From contig NZ_KE159709.1 of NCBI RefSeq assembly GCF_000403435.2, positions 496,418-554,625 on the forward strand: a stretch of 58,208 bases of DNA. The letters run 5' to 3'. Of the stretch, positions 1 through 7,688 are shown piece by piece. Position numbers and translations under genes: made by a program. Numbering within the stretch: the first letter of the stretch is position 1; every line of letters starts with the position of its first letter. The notes under the pieces are model-generated. The model ran no database searches. It was not told where the DNA came from and worked only from the letters and a program-made list of their open reading frames with translations. This DNA comes from Oscillibacter sp. 1-3. GTDB taxonomy: Bacteria; Bacillota; Clostridia; Oscillospirales; Oscillospiraceae.

Positions 1-53
1 GCATAGCACTGCTTCACTGCATCGATCTTTGTTTCCGCACTGATTGCTGACAT
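1..53 (-). CDS. N-terminal fragment of an unidentified gene, possibly a transposase
   Basis: The window opens inside this gene, so only 17 complete codons are visible (MSAISAETKIDAVKQCY). An ATG at 53-51 is preceded by AAGGGGAG at 68-61, seven bases away, which is a good ribosome binding site. The ETKIDAVKQ stretch resembles the start of the small helix-turn-helix subunit of IS3-type transposases, but it is too short to be sure. The RBS lies inside an inverted repeat (58-116), an arrangement common at insertion-sequence ends. The alternative is an ordinary gene cut by the window edge. Confidence 0.35.
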   Translation of the reverse strand, partial: MSAISAETKIDAVKQCY

Positions 54-57
54 AATG

Positions 58-116
58 ATGCTCCCCTTCGAGTAGTCTGCAAGTTTTTCTCGCTTTGTCT
101 ACTCTATGGGGAGCAT
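58..116 (-). promoter_or_regulatory. Inverted repeat masking the RBS of the left-edge gene
   Basis: Arms 58-75 and 99-116 pair as ATGCTCCCC (three unpaired bases) GAGTAG against CTACTC (three unpaired bases) GGGGAGCAT, with a 23-base loop. In a minus-strand transcript the AAGGGGAG ribosome binding site sits in the stem. Insertion sequences often use such hairpins to block translation of read-through transcripts. That role is inferred here. Confidence 0.5.
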
Positions 117-342
117 ATCAAAAGTCTGGGGCCCTTTTTGATTTTGCCTGTTTTGAAAACAGGCGCTGGGAGTATTGTGTTTTCCTGGAAAAACAAAAAG
201 CGCCGGTCTGTCAATTCCTTTAGAACTGACGGATCAACGCTCAATACAGGCGCTCAAAATCGTAGCGCCCTATTTGAAACTGTTTTGCCGCAGGTTTAAG
301 TCCTGCCTGAGTGAATAGGAGGTGGGGAAAAATCTAAATTTT

Positions 343-375
343 GAGGCCCTTGGATTTTCACTATCCAAGGGCCTC
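343..375. terminator. Perfect 12-bp hairpin in the chromosomal left flank
   Basis: GAGGCCCTTGGA (343-354) pairs perfectly with TCCAAGGGCCTC (364-375) around a 9-base loop. Before the island inserted, this hairpin would have lain about 60 bases downstream of tRNA-Arg, so it is plausibly the original tRNA terminator. Apart from a short palindrome at 147-165, I see nothing else in 117-431. Confidence 0.55.
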
Positions 376-431
376 TGAGGTCTTGAAATCTCTCAGTTTT
401 TTCACCAAAAATCTTTTTTGACCTCTTTTTC

Positions 432-477
432 TGGTACGCCCTGAGGGATTCGAACCCCCGGCCTTCTGGTCCGTAGC
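432..477. repeat. Distal attachment site (displaced tRNA-Arg 3' end)
   Basis: This block is identical over 46 bases to 10626-10671 and corresponds to the tRNA-Arg sequence from the anticodon loop to CCA. The sequence after 477 diverges completely, so it is not a functional tRNA but the crossover copy created by integration. Confidence 0.88.
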
Positions 478-591
478 TTGTCTAAGGTCTCCTAACAAGA
501 TCTTTTTGTTCCATTTGATGCTGTTTGCTTAAAATGTTAACGGCTTTTCGTGCTGTCCATTCCACGGATTCCGCAGGGAAATTTTCGGTTC

Positions 592-612
592 TGGGTCAAG
601 TTATGGGTCAAG
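592..612. promoter_or_regulatory. Left arm-type integrase sites (TGGGTCAAG pair)
   Basis: TGGGTCAAG occurs at 592-600 and again at 604-612, a 12-base period. The same TGGGTCA pair with the same period lies at 10523-10541 beside the other attachment site, and a decayed pair sits at 3356-3375. Paired direct repeats inside both ends are expected for arm-type binding sites of a tyrosine integrase. Otherwise I see nothing definite in 478-737. Confidence 0.55.
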
Positions 613-737
613 CCATTAGAAAACTTAAAGCTCAATATAGGGCATGACTACAACCATGATAATATCAAATGTAAATGCCCTAAAATTACTGATTAGGAAA
701 ATTCTCTCCCAAAGGTGCGCTAAGTGCCTCTATCAGT

Positions 738-2531
738 TTATTTTCGCATCAGACGTGTCAGATATTCATCGGTACTCTCCTGCCGCTGTAAAATATCCTT
801 TCTTAGCGAACATAGAGTCTTTAATCTCTCTCCGATCCACGAATCTTTCACAAGCTGATATAGCTGGGGACTGGACAAAATCTCCTTGATGTCAGCGTCT
901 CTCAATTCAGTTGTATCACTATCTTGCAGATATTCCATCAGCTGTTGTTCTATCTGAGCCTTCCGCTGTTCTGCTATATCTGACCTATCCCGATAATAAA
1001 AAGAAAAATGAAACAGAAAGCTCTCCAAGCTATCCCTTACGGTTACCACTCCCAGCTCTAGCGTTTCTTTGGCGCTAAAAAATGAAAAGCCGATAGAGGA
1101 AACAATTTTTCTAAGATAGTGGTCATACAGTTCATTATCAACACTTTTTTCTATCTCCTCAATCAGTGGCAGCAAAATATTATTTTCAAATCGCTGAGGC
1201 GTCATATCATAAAGCATCCCAAATACAGAGTCGTTTATAGCCCGTGAAATGTCCTTATGGACAACCTCCTTGGACAACTGTTTCATCTTTTCATCCGGTA
1301 GCTCCTTGAGAAAAACAGCGGAGAAATATTCCTGGAAAGAACGATGTGCAAATTGATAATACAGGCCATCCCGGTAAATCATACACACAGAACTTTCCAA
1401 GTCGTAAATATACTTGTCCGTATCAAAGCCCACATAAGTGAGTTCTCTGGCACTCCGCAGAATATCCACTAGTTCATCATGTGAGAATTCATATTTTCCC
1501 CGGCAATAGGAGAGAAAGCAAAAATATGAAAATACCTTTCTGAAATCGTCGTATGAAATTCTGCTCTGCATCTCTCTTCGATAACCGGCCTTTGTGGCAT
1601 CGTGTTTTGAATAAAGGGTCTCAAAAGCATTGGAATAAAAGAGATGCAGTTTTTCGGGAATCTCTGCATAGTTGTCAAATGTCAGTAACATGATATTCAA
1701 CAACAATGGATTGGACGCAAATGATCTATATTTTTGATATTGTCCGTTCTGAAGTGCTGTAAGAAAGCGGTTTTTAATCTCCAAGTCAAAGTCAATCTTC
1801 TGAATCAACGATACTGCCTGTTCCTTGGAGAGTGGCAAGGTAGAGAGTACCAAAAACCGTTGGAATTCTACAAATTCGCTACATGGTCTAGAAGATAAAA
1901 TGTAGTAGTTTTCCGAGAATTTATCACAAAATGCTTCTAGACGCTTAACAAACTGTCCTTGCTTATCCGTATGTATTTCGTCATAACCATCCAGCAAAAA
2001 CAAAAAACATCCAGACTGGAAAGCATACTCTAAGCACGACGGTTTCATTGTACTGCCCAGTGCAGAAAGTTTTTTATAGAGCAGGTCCTCCAGATGATAA
2101 TCGCCGCTGACATCGTTGATTTCTCGCAATTCAAAAAAAATCGGGATATACTTTTGAGATTTGAGCGCGCTTAAATAGAAATGCTTCATCAAGGTAGATT
2201 TGCCGATTCCTCCGCTACCGGACAACAGCAGGAAATGTGACAGTCCTGTCACATTTTCAATTGTATTTGCTAAAAATGGAGAAGCATTGCTTTTTTTCAA
2301 AGCTGGGATCTGGAAAAAATCATAAATATATTTTGGCTCTGTACGGTAGAGAATAGTTTTAATTTTGCTGTATTTCTGGTAGGCATTTTCTGTATATGTA
2401 GAAAATGCCAAATCAAAATCCACCTTAAACTTTTCCCACTCCACCAAAGATATTTCCGAGATTTTCTTTATGAGGGGTTCCGCAAATTTTTCCAAAAGTT
2501 TAACAGCAAATTTTACCTGCAAAAAGTCCAT
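738..2531 (-). CDS. NACHT-domain NTPase, candidate bacterial NLR-like defence protein
   Basis: This 597-residue STAND-class NTPase has a Walker A motif GSGGIGKST near residues 105-113, a Walker B with NACHT-style acidic extension (FLFLLDGYDE, about 176-185), an SSRP sensor near 213 and FAHRSFQEYF near 394, typical of the winged-helix region of NACHT proteins. The N-terminal 95 residues are a helical region without a recognisable effector domain, and the C-terminal 170 residues show no obvious repeats. It starts at ATG 2531 behind GGGGGG. Some bacterial NACHT proteins protect against phage, and the location in an integrated element fits such a role, but defence activity is inferred. No partner gene is in the same operon. 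Confidence 0.85.
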   Translation of the reverse strand: MDFLQVKFAVKLLEKFAEPLIKKISEISLVEWEKFKVDFDLAFSTYTENAYQKYSKIKTILYRTEPKYIYDFFQIPALKKSNASPFLANTIENVTGLSHFLLLSGSGGIGKSTLMKHFYLSALKSQKYIPIFFELREINDVSGDYHLEDLLYKKLSALGSTMKPSCLEYAFQSGCFLFLLDGYDEIHTDKQGQFVKRLEAFCDKFSENYYILSSRPCSEFVEFQRFLVLSTLPLSKEQAVSLIQKIDFDLEIKNRFLTALQNGQYQKYRSFASNPLLLNIMLLTFDNYAEIPEKLHLFYSNAFETLYSKHDATKAGYRREMQSRISYDDFRKVFSYFCFLSYCRGKYEFSHDELVDILRSARELTYVGFDTDKYIYDLESSVCMIYRDGLYYQFAHRSFQEYFSAVFLKELPDEKMKQLSKEVVHKDISRAINDSVFGMLYDMTPQRFENNILLPLIEEIEKSVDNELYDHYLRKIVSSIGFSFFSAKETLELGVVTVRDSLESFLFHFSFYYRDRSDIAEQRKAQIEQQLMEYLQDSDTTELRDADIKEILSSPQLYQLVKDSWIGERLKTLCSLRKDILQRQESTDEYLTRLMRK

Positions 2532-3117
2532 TTATATCCCCCCGTCATGTATAGAGTTGTTTTCAATCCCAATATAAACTTCCTATATCCTAAAACACGT
2601 TAATGATAGCACAAATTGTCGAATGTGTCTAGTTTTTTGTGCCATATAGCCCCATATGGCGCAAATGGTCCGTTCAGATGAGTTTCGACAAAATCCGATT
2701 ACACGATTTGGTGAATAAAGACGGAAGTAGACGAAATACGTCAGGGGAGATTGGGACGGTTCTGCGTGATCAACCGCTTCAAATGAACGCAGTTCTATTT
2801 CGCTACGATCTGACGTCAATTCAATTCACGGGTTTACAGTTACTTGGAATTCTGCTGTGGTAGCCAGGACACCTGTACTGTGAATATACAGACCATGGCA
2901 ACGCTGTGTGGTTGTTCCCGTTCCAGCGTGAAGAGAGTCTCCATGAACTGCGGGAACGGGGGTTCATAGATATCAAAGGCAAAGCAAGGAGGCTCAAGAG
3001 CGGAGTCCATCGCCATGCCTGAACAGGTATTATCTGCTGGACCGGAGTGAGTGGGGGCATAGGGAACCGGGGAATGTATGTATTAAAAGGGCACCGAGCA
3101 GTGAAAGAAGTACAGGG
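2532..3117. other. Stretch with only gene debris
   Basis: I see no intact gene here. On the plus strand, about 2864-3022 reads as a stop-bounded, start-less stretch containing NAVWLFPFQ and ERGFIDIKGKA, which looks like the tail of a real protein, but I do not recognise it. Together with the excisionase relic that follows, it suggests remnants of an older mobile element inside this one. Confidence 0.4.
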
Positions 3118-3330
3118 ATGGAAAAGCAGGTCTACAAAAGCTATGACGAACTGCCGATGTTGCTGACGGTCTCAGACGTGGCGGCGGTGCTGGGCGTCAG
3201 CCGGGCGGGAGCGTATGAGCTGGCACGCAGTGAGGGTTCCTGGTGTTGAAAGTTGGAATCCAGATCGTGATTCCAAAGGACAAACTCCTACACTGGATTG
3301 AGTGGCGGTGTGGTGGGGAATTTCTTCTCC
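3118..3330 (+). pseudogene. Frameshifted excisionase-type helix-turn-helix gene
   Basis: The first frame (ATG 3118) reads through VSDVAAVLGVSRAGAYELA, a classic excisionase/MerR-like helix-turn-helix, and stops at 3247. The adjacent frame continues with LVLKVGIQIVIPKDKLLHW, which is the rest of the same fold. Restoring one G in the run near 3233-3236 (GAGGGTT to GAGGGGTT) rejoins the frames. Excisionases bend attachment-site DNA and bias the integrase towards excision. This copy should be inactive. A decayed pair of TGGGTCA-like arm sites follows at 3356-3375. Confidence 0.7.
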
Positions 3331-3409
3331 AGTACTCCTCAGACCTAACCTGCCTTGAGTCAAGTTATAGGTCGGAATTTTTGAAAAGAGTACTCAAGAT
3401 CAAGATAAA

Positions 3410-3446
3410 GAAAGTGGAGGGCAGACTATATCTGCGCTCCACTTTC
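3410..3446 (-). terminator. Terminator of the ECF-regulon distal operon
   Basis: GAAAGTGGAG (3410-3419) pairs with CTCCACTTTC (3437-3446), with an inner GCAGA/TCTGC stem. It lies directly after the stop of the minus-strand gene ending at 3462. Confidence 0.6.
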
Positions 3447-3461
3447 AAAAATCTGTTGAGG

Positions 3462-4724
3462 CTATTTTGGTAAAATGTTCTCCGCCATGCGGATCATTAC
3501 GTCCTTATCCAACGGGGCCAGGAGGCGGAAGGTGATGCCGGTCTGCGGGTCTGTCCAGAGGAGGGTGTTCATCTGGGCCTCTGTTGTGGAGATAGAGATC
3601 ACCTTTCCGTCAACGGAGGCCGTTGAGGGTTCCGCATTGGGGACAGCCCTCCAGTATTGGGCCTGAATACCCTTTATTGTTATCATCTCCGGCGTTCCCG
3701 CGGGGGCAGCCTGGGAGCCTCTGGAGTAATACCACCTGAAATGGGTCCTGTTGCGGGGCTGGCCCTCGGTCTGGGTTTCCCGGGACCATGACTCGGTCAC
3801 CATCTGGGGCGTCACCGTAGAAGCGGACTTTCTAAAGCCATCCGGCATCCATTCCATTTGATATACGGGAAGCGCCTCTTCCTTGACCTCTTTGACGCTG
3901 TTGGCGATCTTCTCCAGAGTGGCCTGATCCAGATTGCTTTCAAGCCAGAAGAGATTCCCCGCGCTGTCCTCCCAGACCAGATTTGCCACATTATGGATCT
4001 GGTAGAAATCTGCGGAGCGTCCCTGGACGGTGGCTGCCCGCAGCAGCGCGGCGGTGTCCACTTCCACACCGTGGCCTGAGCCACAGGGCTTTTCTGTGGG
4101 GCGGTAGCAGGTGAAGGACACCAGATACTTTCCGTCCTTCTCGTAGTTCCAGCCAACGGTGGAATTGGGTATACCGATGGGACTGACCCCGACGCCGCTC
4201 AGCGCAAAGCCCTCGGGAAGCCAGGTGGGCTGGAATGCGGGGAGATCGGTGTACTGGGACACCTCGCCGGTCTTGGGCCAGTAGTAGTAGATACCGCCGT
4301 CTTTCAGTTCCCGCAGCCACTGGCGGCCGGAGACGGCCATGGCCTCGCTCCCCGGTTCATAGGGCTCCTGTTCCGGCTCCTCCTCTGGCGCCTCCTGCTT
4401 CGGCTGGCCGCCCAAAAGGATGGTCTTAGTGGCGGAGTCGTAGCCAATCTCCACTCCCAGCAGCTCACTGACAGCCCGGATGGGCAGGTAGTTGGTCTTG
4501 CCGCCCGCGGCGTCGGTAAAGAGGATGGTGCCGGGGACTTTCTGCCCGTTGGCGGCGGTGATATCGGCTCCAGCGGTGATCTTGGTTTCTCCGTCCAGGG
4601 CCACATTGGCAAAGTTATAGCTCACCTTGCCGCTGGCCGCCAGAGCCGTGGTCAGGCAGCTGACTGCCAGCAAGGCGGTTACAGCACCGCCCAGAAACGG
4701 GGTAATTGGTCTGTTTTTCTTCAT
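3462..4724 (-). CDS. Secreted protein with copper-amine-oxidase-N stalk and DUF4367-like modules
   Basis: The 420-residue product has a signal peptide (about residues 1-30, ending LTTALAAS). Next comes a copper amine oxidase N-terminal-like segment near residues 40-105 (TNYLPIRAVSELLGVEIGYD), a domain common on Bacillota surface proteins and unrelated to oxidase activity. An acidic EEEPEQEP linker follows, then two regions resembling DUF4367 (WLPEGFALSG and WMPDGFRKS). DUF4367 is the domain at the C-terminus of the membrane anti-sigma-like protein of this island, so this protein may sense or compete for the same signal. It begins 30 bases after the upstream gene and shares its two ECF-type promoters. 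The function is not known. Confidence 0.75.
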   Translation of the reverse strand: MKKNRPITPFLGGAVTALLAVSCLTTALAASGKVSYNFANVALDGETKITAGADITAANGQKVPGTILFTDAAGGKTNYLPIRAVSELLGVEIGYDSATKTILLGGQPKQEAPEEEPEQEPYEPGSEAMAVSGRQWLRELKDGGIYYYWPKTGEVSQYTDLPAFQPTWLPEGFALSGVGVSPIGIPNSTVGWNYEKDGKYLVSFTCYRPTEKPCGSGHGVEVDTAALLRAATVQGRSADFYQIHNVANLVWEDSAGNLFWLESNLDQATLEKIANSVKEVKEEALPVYQMEWMPDGFRKSASTVTPQMVTESWSRETQTEGQPRNRTHFRWYYSRGSQAAPAGTPEMITIKGIQAQYWRAVPNAEPSTASVDGKVISISTTEAQMNTLLWTDPQTGITFRLLAPLDKDVMIRMAENILPK

Positions 4725-4754
4725 ACATTAGTCCTTATATGACCAATCCCATGG

Positions 4755-5285
4755 TTACTCCTGGTAAGCATTGAAAAGAAAATCCATCGGATAGTCATCC
4801 AGCTGCATGACGCTCCATTCGACAGTCACGGTCCCCAGAGAGCTGAAATAATTTGTCAGCTCAAGGCGGTAATTGCTCTGGCGATCTGCATCAAAGTAAT
4901 ACATCAGATCGTCCAGCAAATCGTCGTGCCGGAAAAGCCAGAGATACATTTCCACGGCGTCCCCATCGTTTGCGAGGTCGATCACCAGCGTGTCGCCATA
5001 GGATTTATAGCAGATGTAGTCTCTTTCGTAAGGGTTTGCCTGGCGCCAGCGAATGTTCCGGGCGAGATAGTGCCTGTTGGCTCTTACGGCATCGAGATTC
5101 TCTGCCTCATCCACCTTCTTCAGCGTGGCGGTAATGCCGTTAATGGTGACCGAGTCACCTTCCTTCAGGCAGATGGCATTCTCCCTGGGGTTCTCCTCGG
5201 GCTCGGCGGCAAAGCAGGGGACGGCCAGGGCCAGGCTCATGACCAGCGTCAGCAGCAGGGCGGTCAGTTTCTTCATCTTCTTCAT
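4755..5285 (-). CDS. Small secreted protein of the ECF regulon
   Basis: The 176-residue product starts with MKKMKKLTALLLTLVMSLA and has a clear signal peptide ending near CFAAEPEENP. An in-frame ATG 54 bases upstream exists, but AAAGGAG is correctly placed only for ATG 5285. The mature part (SVTINGITATLKKVDEA, then TLVIDLANDGDAVEMYLWL) is probably all-beta. I recognise no family. Two near-identical ECF-type promoter motifs lie upstream (5442-5466 and 5540-5564), giving leaders of about 150 and 250 bases. The gene is followed after 30 bases by the copper-amine-oxidase-N/DUF4367 gene, probably one transcript. Confidence 0.7.
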   Translation of the reverse strand: MKKMKKLTALLLTLVMSLALAVPCFAAEPEENPRENAICLKEGDSVTINGITATLKKVDEAENLDAVRANRHYLARNIRWRQANPYERDYICYKSYGDTLVIDLANDGDAVEMYLWLFRHDDLLDDLMYYFDADRQSNYRLELTNYFSSLGTVTVEWSVMQLDDYPMDFLFNAYQE

Positions 5286-5441
5286 GGTGTAAACTCCTTT
5301 CATAAATCGCGGGTTTTTGGTACTGAATTTTCCCTTCACGACGCACCCGCCGTCCGGCGGCGGAGCGCCTGTTCACTTCTGCATGGGACTCACCTCTTTC
5401 TCTTTTGTAGTCCGGGGCCTTGACTGCCCTCTGTTATATAA

Positions 5442-5466
5442 AGACAACCAAGCACCCAAAGTGCAA
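5442..5466 (-). promoter_or_regulatory. ECF-type promoter motif C
   Basis: Minus-strand TTGCA (5466-5462), 15 bases, TGTCT (5446-5442), then TTATATAA. It matches the motifs at 5540, 6095 and 7476. C and D also share flanking CAGAGGGCAG/TAGAGGGCAG and TATGTTGCACTTT, so they look like a tandem duplication. Confidence 0.65.
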
Positions 5467-5539
5467 CATAGGAATTTTGCTTTTTTCGAAGAAATCTTAT
5501 TTCTACGATTTGCCTCCATTGCTGCCCTCTATTACTTAA

Positions 5540-5564
5540 AGACACCTGAGATTGGAAAGTGCAA
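5540..5564 (-). promoter_or_regulatory. ECF-type promoter motif D
   Basis: Minus-strand TTGCA (5564-5560), 15 bases, TGTCT (5544-5540). It begins immediately after the T-run of the terminator at 5573-5606, so transcription of the next unit restarts where the previous one ends. Confidence 0.65.
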
Positions 5565-5572
5565 CATAAAAA

Positions 5573-5606
5573 GGCAAGGCCCGGAGCTTTTGCTCCGGGC
5601 CTTGCC
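5573..5606 (-). terminator. Strong terminator after the 143-residue secreted protein gene
   Basis: A perfect 15-base stem, GGCAAGGCCCGGAGC with its complement, around a 4-base loop is followed on the minus strand by TTTTTA. It separates two ECF-controlled transcription units. Confidence 0.85.
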
Positions 5607-5615
5607 AAATATGAT

Positions 5616-6047
5616 TTAATAACTAATCTCATTAGAATATGCTTTTGCGGTTTCTACCAGATTTCCACTGTTATCGTATATACTTACGGTTCCAACAACT
5701 CTGTATGTGTTGTTCCGGGACACATAATACTTTTTGCTGCTGGATACCGACGTTCCTCCGCTGCTTGTCCAGCTCTTTATGGTTTGCCAGCCACTATTTT
5801 CATCTTGCAGCTCCATAGCAACCTCTGTCGTATAAGAATTATATGTGAGGGCCGTTACCGAACAAGATGCCTGTCCTTCAGAAATTGATAAGGTAGCAAG
5901 AAATGACCGCAGAGTCGCATATCGTGGCTCAACCAGCCCAACGATACCGCTGTCTATGTCTGCCGCAAACGCCGTGCTTGGTCCTGACAGCAGGGAAGAT
6001 ACCAAAACCAATGTGGAAATTACCAGTTTGAATGTGTACTTTTTCAT
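5616..6047 (-). CDS. Small secreted protein of the ECF regulon
   Basis: The 143-residue product has a signal peptide (MKKYTFKLVISTLVLVSSLL, cleavage near STAFAAD). The mature region contains GWQTIKSWTSSGGTSVSSS and KKYYVSRNNTYRVVGTVSIY, a beta-rich Ser/Thr/Tyr pattern seen in small exported Bacillota proteins without assigned function. It has its own ECF-type promoter motif at 6095-6118, just upstream of the RBS, and its own strong terminator. It is therefore a separate unit activated by the same sigma factor as its neighbours. I do not recognise a family. Confidence 0.72.
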   Translation of the reverse strand: MKKYTFKLVISTLVLVSSLLSGPSTAFAADIDSGIVGLVEPRYATLRSFLATLSISEGQASCSVTALTYNSYTTEVAMELQDENSGWQTIKSWTSSGGTSVSSSKKYYVSRNNTYRVVGTVSIYDNSGNLVETAKAYSNEISY

Positions 6048-6094
6048 CTGTCTGCTCTCCTATACGTAATATTGGGATTGCTCCCTATATAAGG

Positions 6095-6118
6095 AGACAC
6101 AGAATTCTGAAAATGCAA
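6095..6118 (-). promoter_or_regulatory. ECF-type promoter motif B
   Basis: Minus-strand TTGCA (6118-6114), 14 bases, TGTCT (6099-6095), then CCTTATATAGGG. The spacer is one base shorter than in the other three motifs. It lies between the anti-sigma-like gene and the 143-residue secreted protein gene. Confidence 0.6.
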
Positions 6119-6119
6119 C

Positions 6120-6887
6120 CTACAAAATTAAAATATTTTCCGAAATTTTTTTCGCTGTATCAACCGTTAGCGCAAGAGAGGCGCCAACTTCGATATACAG
6201 GCAGTTTTCCAAATCGGCGGTAATCACTCCAATTTCGCCGTTTTTAACGATACATAGTCCCTCATTGCCGTTGATAGATATATTTTCAATGCTGTCTGGA
6301 TTCTCAGTGTCGACTCTTAAGACTCCTCCTTCTCCAGACTGGATGGCAACATAAAAGAACTCTCCCAGGTCGTTTTCAAATCTGACGTATGTATTATAAA
6401 TGTTTTCGCTGCACACAAATCCCTCCGGAATCCATCCAATCTCCGCATTTTGAAAATATTCACTTTTTTCATCCGTATTGCTGGCGGATTTTTTTATTCC
6501 GCCGGTTCCTTCAGACGCGTTGATGCTGAATTGTGTATACTCCTCCGTAATTGTGAGCATCAGGTTCAGCGTCGCCACACGAAACTCCTCAGAAACGGCA
6601 AAAGCGGTGGTAAACAGGAGCACGGTGACAGCCATGATAACCGCCACCAGCCGCAGAACCTTCCCGGTCTTCCGCAGAGCAGAGCGGCGCTGCTGGTGGG
6701 CGAAGTGGCGGCGGATGGTCTCCATGCACCGCTTATCCAGCGATTCCGGCACCGCGGCGTCCGGATCACTTTGCAGAGTTTCATTGAGAGCCTCCAGCCG
6801 CTCCCCCTCCTTTTTCGCAACCTCTTCCATGAGCAGGGCAAAATAGGCGTCCTCGTATTCCTCAAGCAAGTGTTCGTGTTTTTTCAT
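6120..6887 (-). CDS. Membrane anti-sigma-like protein with DUF4367 domain
   Basis: The 255-residue product has a cytoplasmic N-terminal region of about 75 residues rich in charged helices, one membrane segment (LVAVIMAVTVLLFTTAFAV) and an extracellular DUF4367-like domain (IGWIPEGFVCSENIYNTYV onward). ATG 6887 is preferred over 6896 because GGAGGGAG is nine bases before the former and abuts the latter. The start overlaps the sigma gene by 26 bases, implying translational coupling. A single-pass protein encoded directly after an ECF sigma gene is normally its anti-sigma factor. The N-terminus does not show a classical zinc-binding HxxxCxxC motif. Confidence 0.75.
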   Translation of the reverse strand: MKKHEHLLEEYEDAYFALLMEEVAKKEGERLEALNETLQSDPDAAVPESLDKRCMETIRRHFAHQQRRSALRKTGKVLRLVAVIMAVTVLLFTTAFAVSEEFRVATLNLMLTITEEYTQFSINASEGTGGIKKSASNTDEKSEYFQNAEIGWIPEGFVCSENIYNTYVRFENDLGEFFYVAIQSGEGGVLRVDTENPDSIENISINGNEGLCIVKNGEIGVITADLENCLYIEVGASLALTVDTAKKISENILIL

Positions 6888-7440
6888 GATTATCATCTCC
6901 CTCCATCAGCAATATTGCCTTTCTCTTCGCCCGTGTCAGCCGCACACGGATGTTGTCTTTCCGGCATTGAAAAATCTCCGCCAGCTCCTCATTGCTCTGG
7001 CCTAGAACATACTTCCGGTAGAGGAGCTCCTGGTCCTGCTCCGGCAGACGGGGCCACACGGCGTACAGGCGGGCGGCGTCTTCCCGCAGCTCCACCAGCG
7101 TCTCCAGAGGCGGAAGCGGCGCCTCACGGCTGTCCAGACAGCCGCCATTCCACTCCACGATGTGTTTCTGGATCACTGCCTGGTGCCGGATAAAATTTTT
7201 CGCCTGATTTTTGACGGTATGAACAATATACACCGGCAGGGCAGGGGCTGGCAAGTCCATCAGCGTGTGAAGTTTTTTGCAGAGGCTTTCCACGGCGTCC
7301 TGCACGATGTCCTCGCAGTCCTGACCGCTGGAAACACAGCGCCGGGCCGTCGTATACATCAGTCGGGAATACCTGCGGTACAGATCTGTCATGAAGGCCA
7401 GGCCCGCTTTGTTGTCTTCCGGCACAGTGAAAACAATCAT
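6862..7440 (-). CDS. ECF-type sigma factor, probably autoregulated
   Basis: The 192-residue sigma-70 family protein has a region 2 containing DCEDIVQDAVESLCKKL and a region 4 helix-turn-helix, QSNEELAEIFQCRKDNIRV, ending RLTRAKRKA. The reading frame stays open to 7500, but that start lies in the promoter. AGGAGG at 7453-7448 serves ATG 7440 (7-base gap) or 7443. The promoter motif at 7476-7501 matches three others in front of the neighbouring genes, so I infer that this protein recognises GTTGCA-N14/15-TGTCT and activates its own operon. The anti-sigma-like gene overlaps its end. Confidence 0.82.
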   Translation of the reverse strand: MIVFTVPEDNKAGLAFMTDLYRRYSRLMYTTARRCVSSGQDCEDIVQDAVESLCKKLHTLMDLPAPALPVYIVHTVKNQAKNFIRHQAVIQKHIVEWNGGCLDSREAPLPPLETLVELREDAARLYAVWPRLPEQDQELLYRKYVLGQSNEELAEIFQCRKDNIRVRLTRAKRKAILLMEGDDNHEKTRTLA

Positions 7441-7475
7441 CATGATCCCTCCTTTTCTTGTGCCTATATAATAAG

Positions 7476-7501
7476 AGACACCCAAAGGGCCGGATTGCAA
7501 C
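7476..7501 (-). promoter_or_regulatory. ECF-type promoter motif A (sigma operon)
   Basis: Minus-strand GTTGCA (7501-7496), 15 bases, TGTCT (7480-7476), then CTTATTATATAGG. The start of transcription would fall near 7468, giving a leader of about 25 bases to the sigma gene start. Confidence 0.65.
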
Positions 7502-7622
7502 CAGGATTTTTTGCGGGCAGTCTGTGTGAGAGACGCGGGATTTCGAACAAATCATATATTTTGAACACAGAAAGTAAGGATATGACCCCAAAATGTTATT
7601 TTATATGTATATCATCCGGCTC

Positions 7623-7652
7623 TTGAAAAAATTTGCGTGGATATAGTATAAT
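7623..7652 (+). promoter_or_regulatory. Sigma-A promoter of the divergent sigma gene
   Basis: TTGAAA (7623-7628), 18 bases, TATAAT (7647-7652). It drives the plus-strand sigma gene and lacks the ECF motif, so the second sigma factor appears to be made independently. Confidence 0.7.
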
Positions 7653-7688
7653 TGCCTCAATTGTTTTGTGAGGGCGGGTGATGGTTCC

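Noticed and set aside
5390..5632. 80-residue minus-strand open frame between two secreted-protein genes
   Set aside because: It spans a terminator and two promoter motifs and lacks an RBS.
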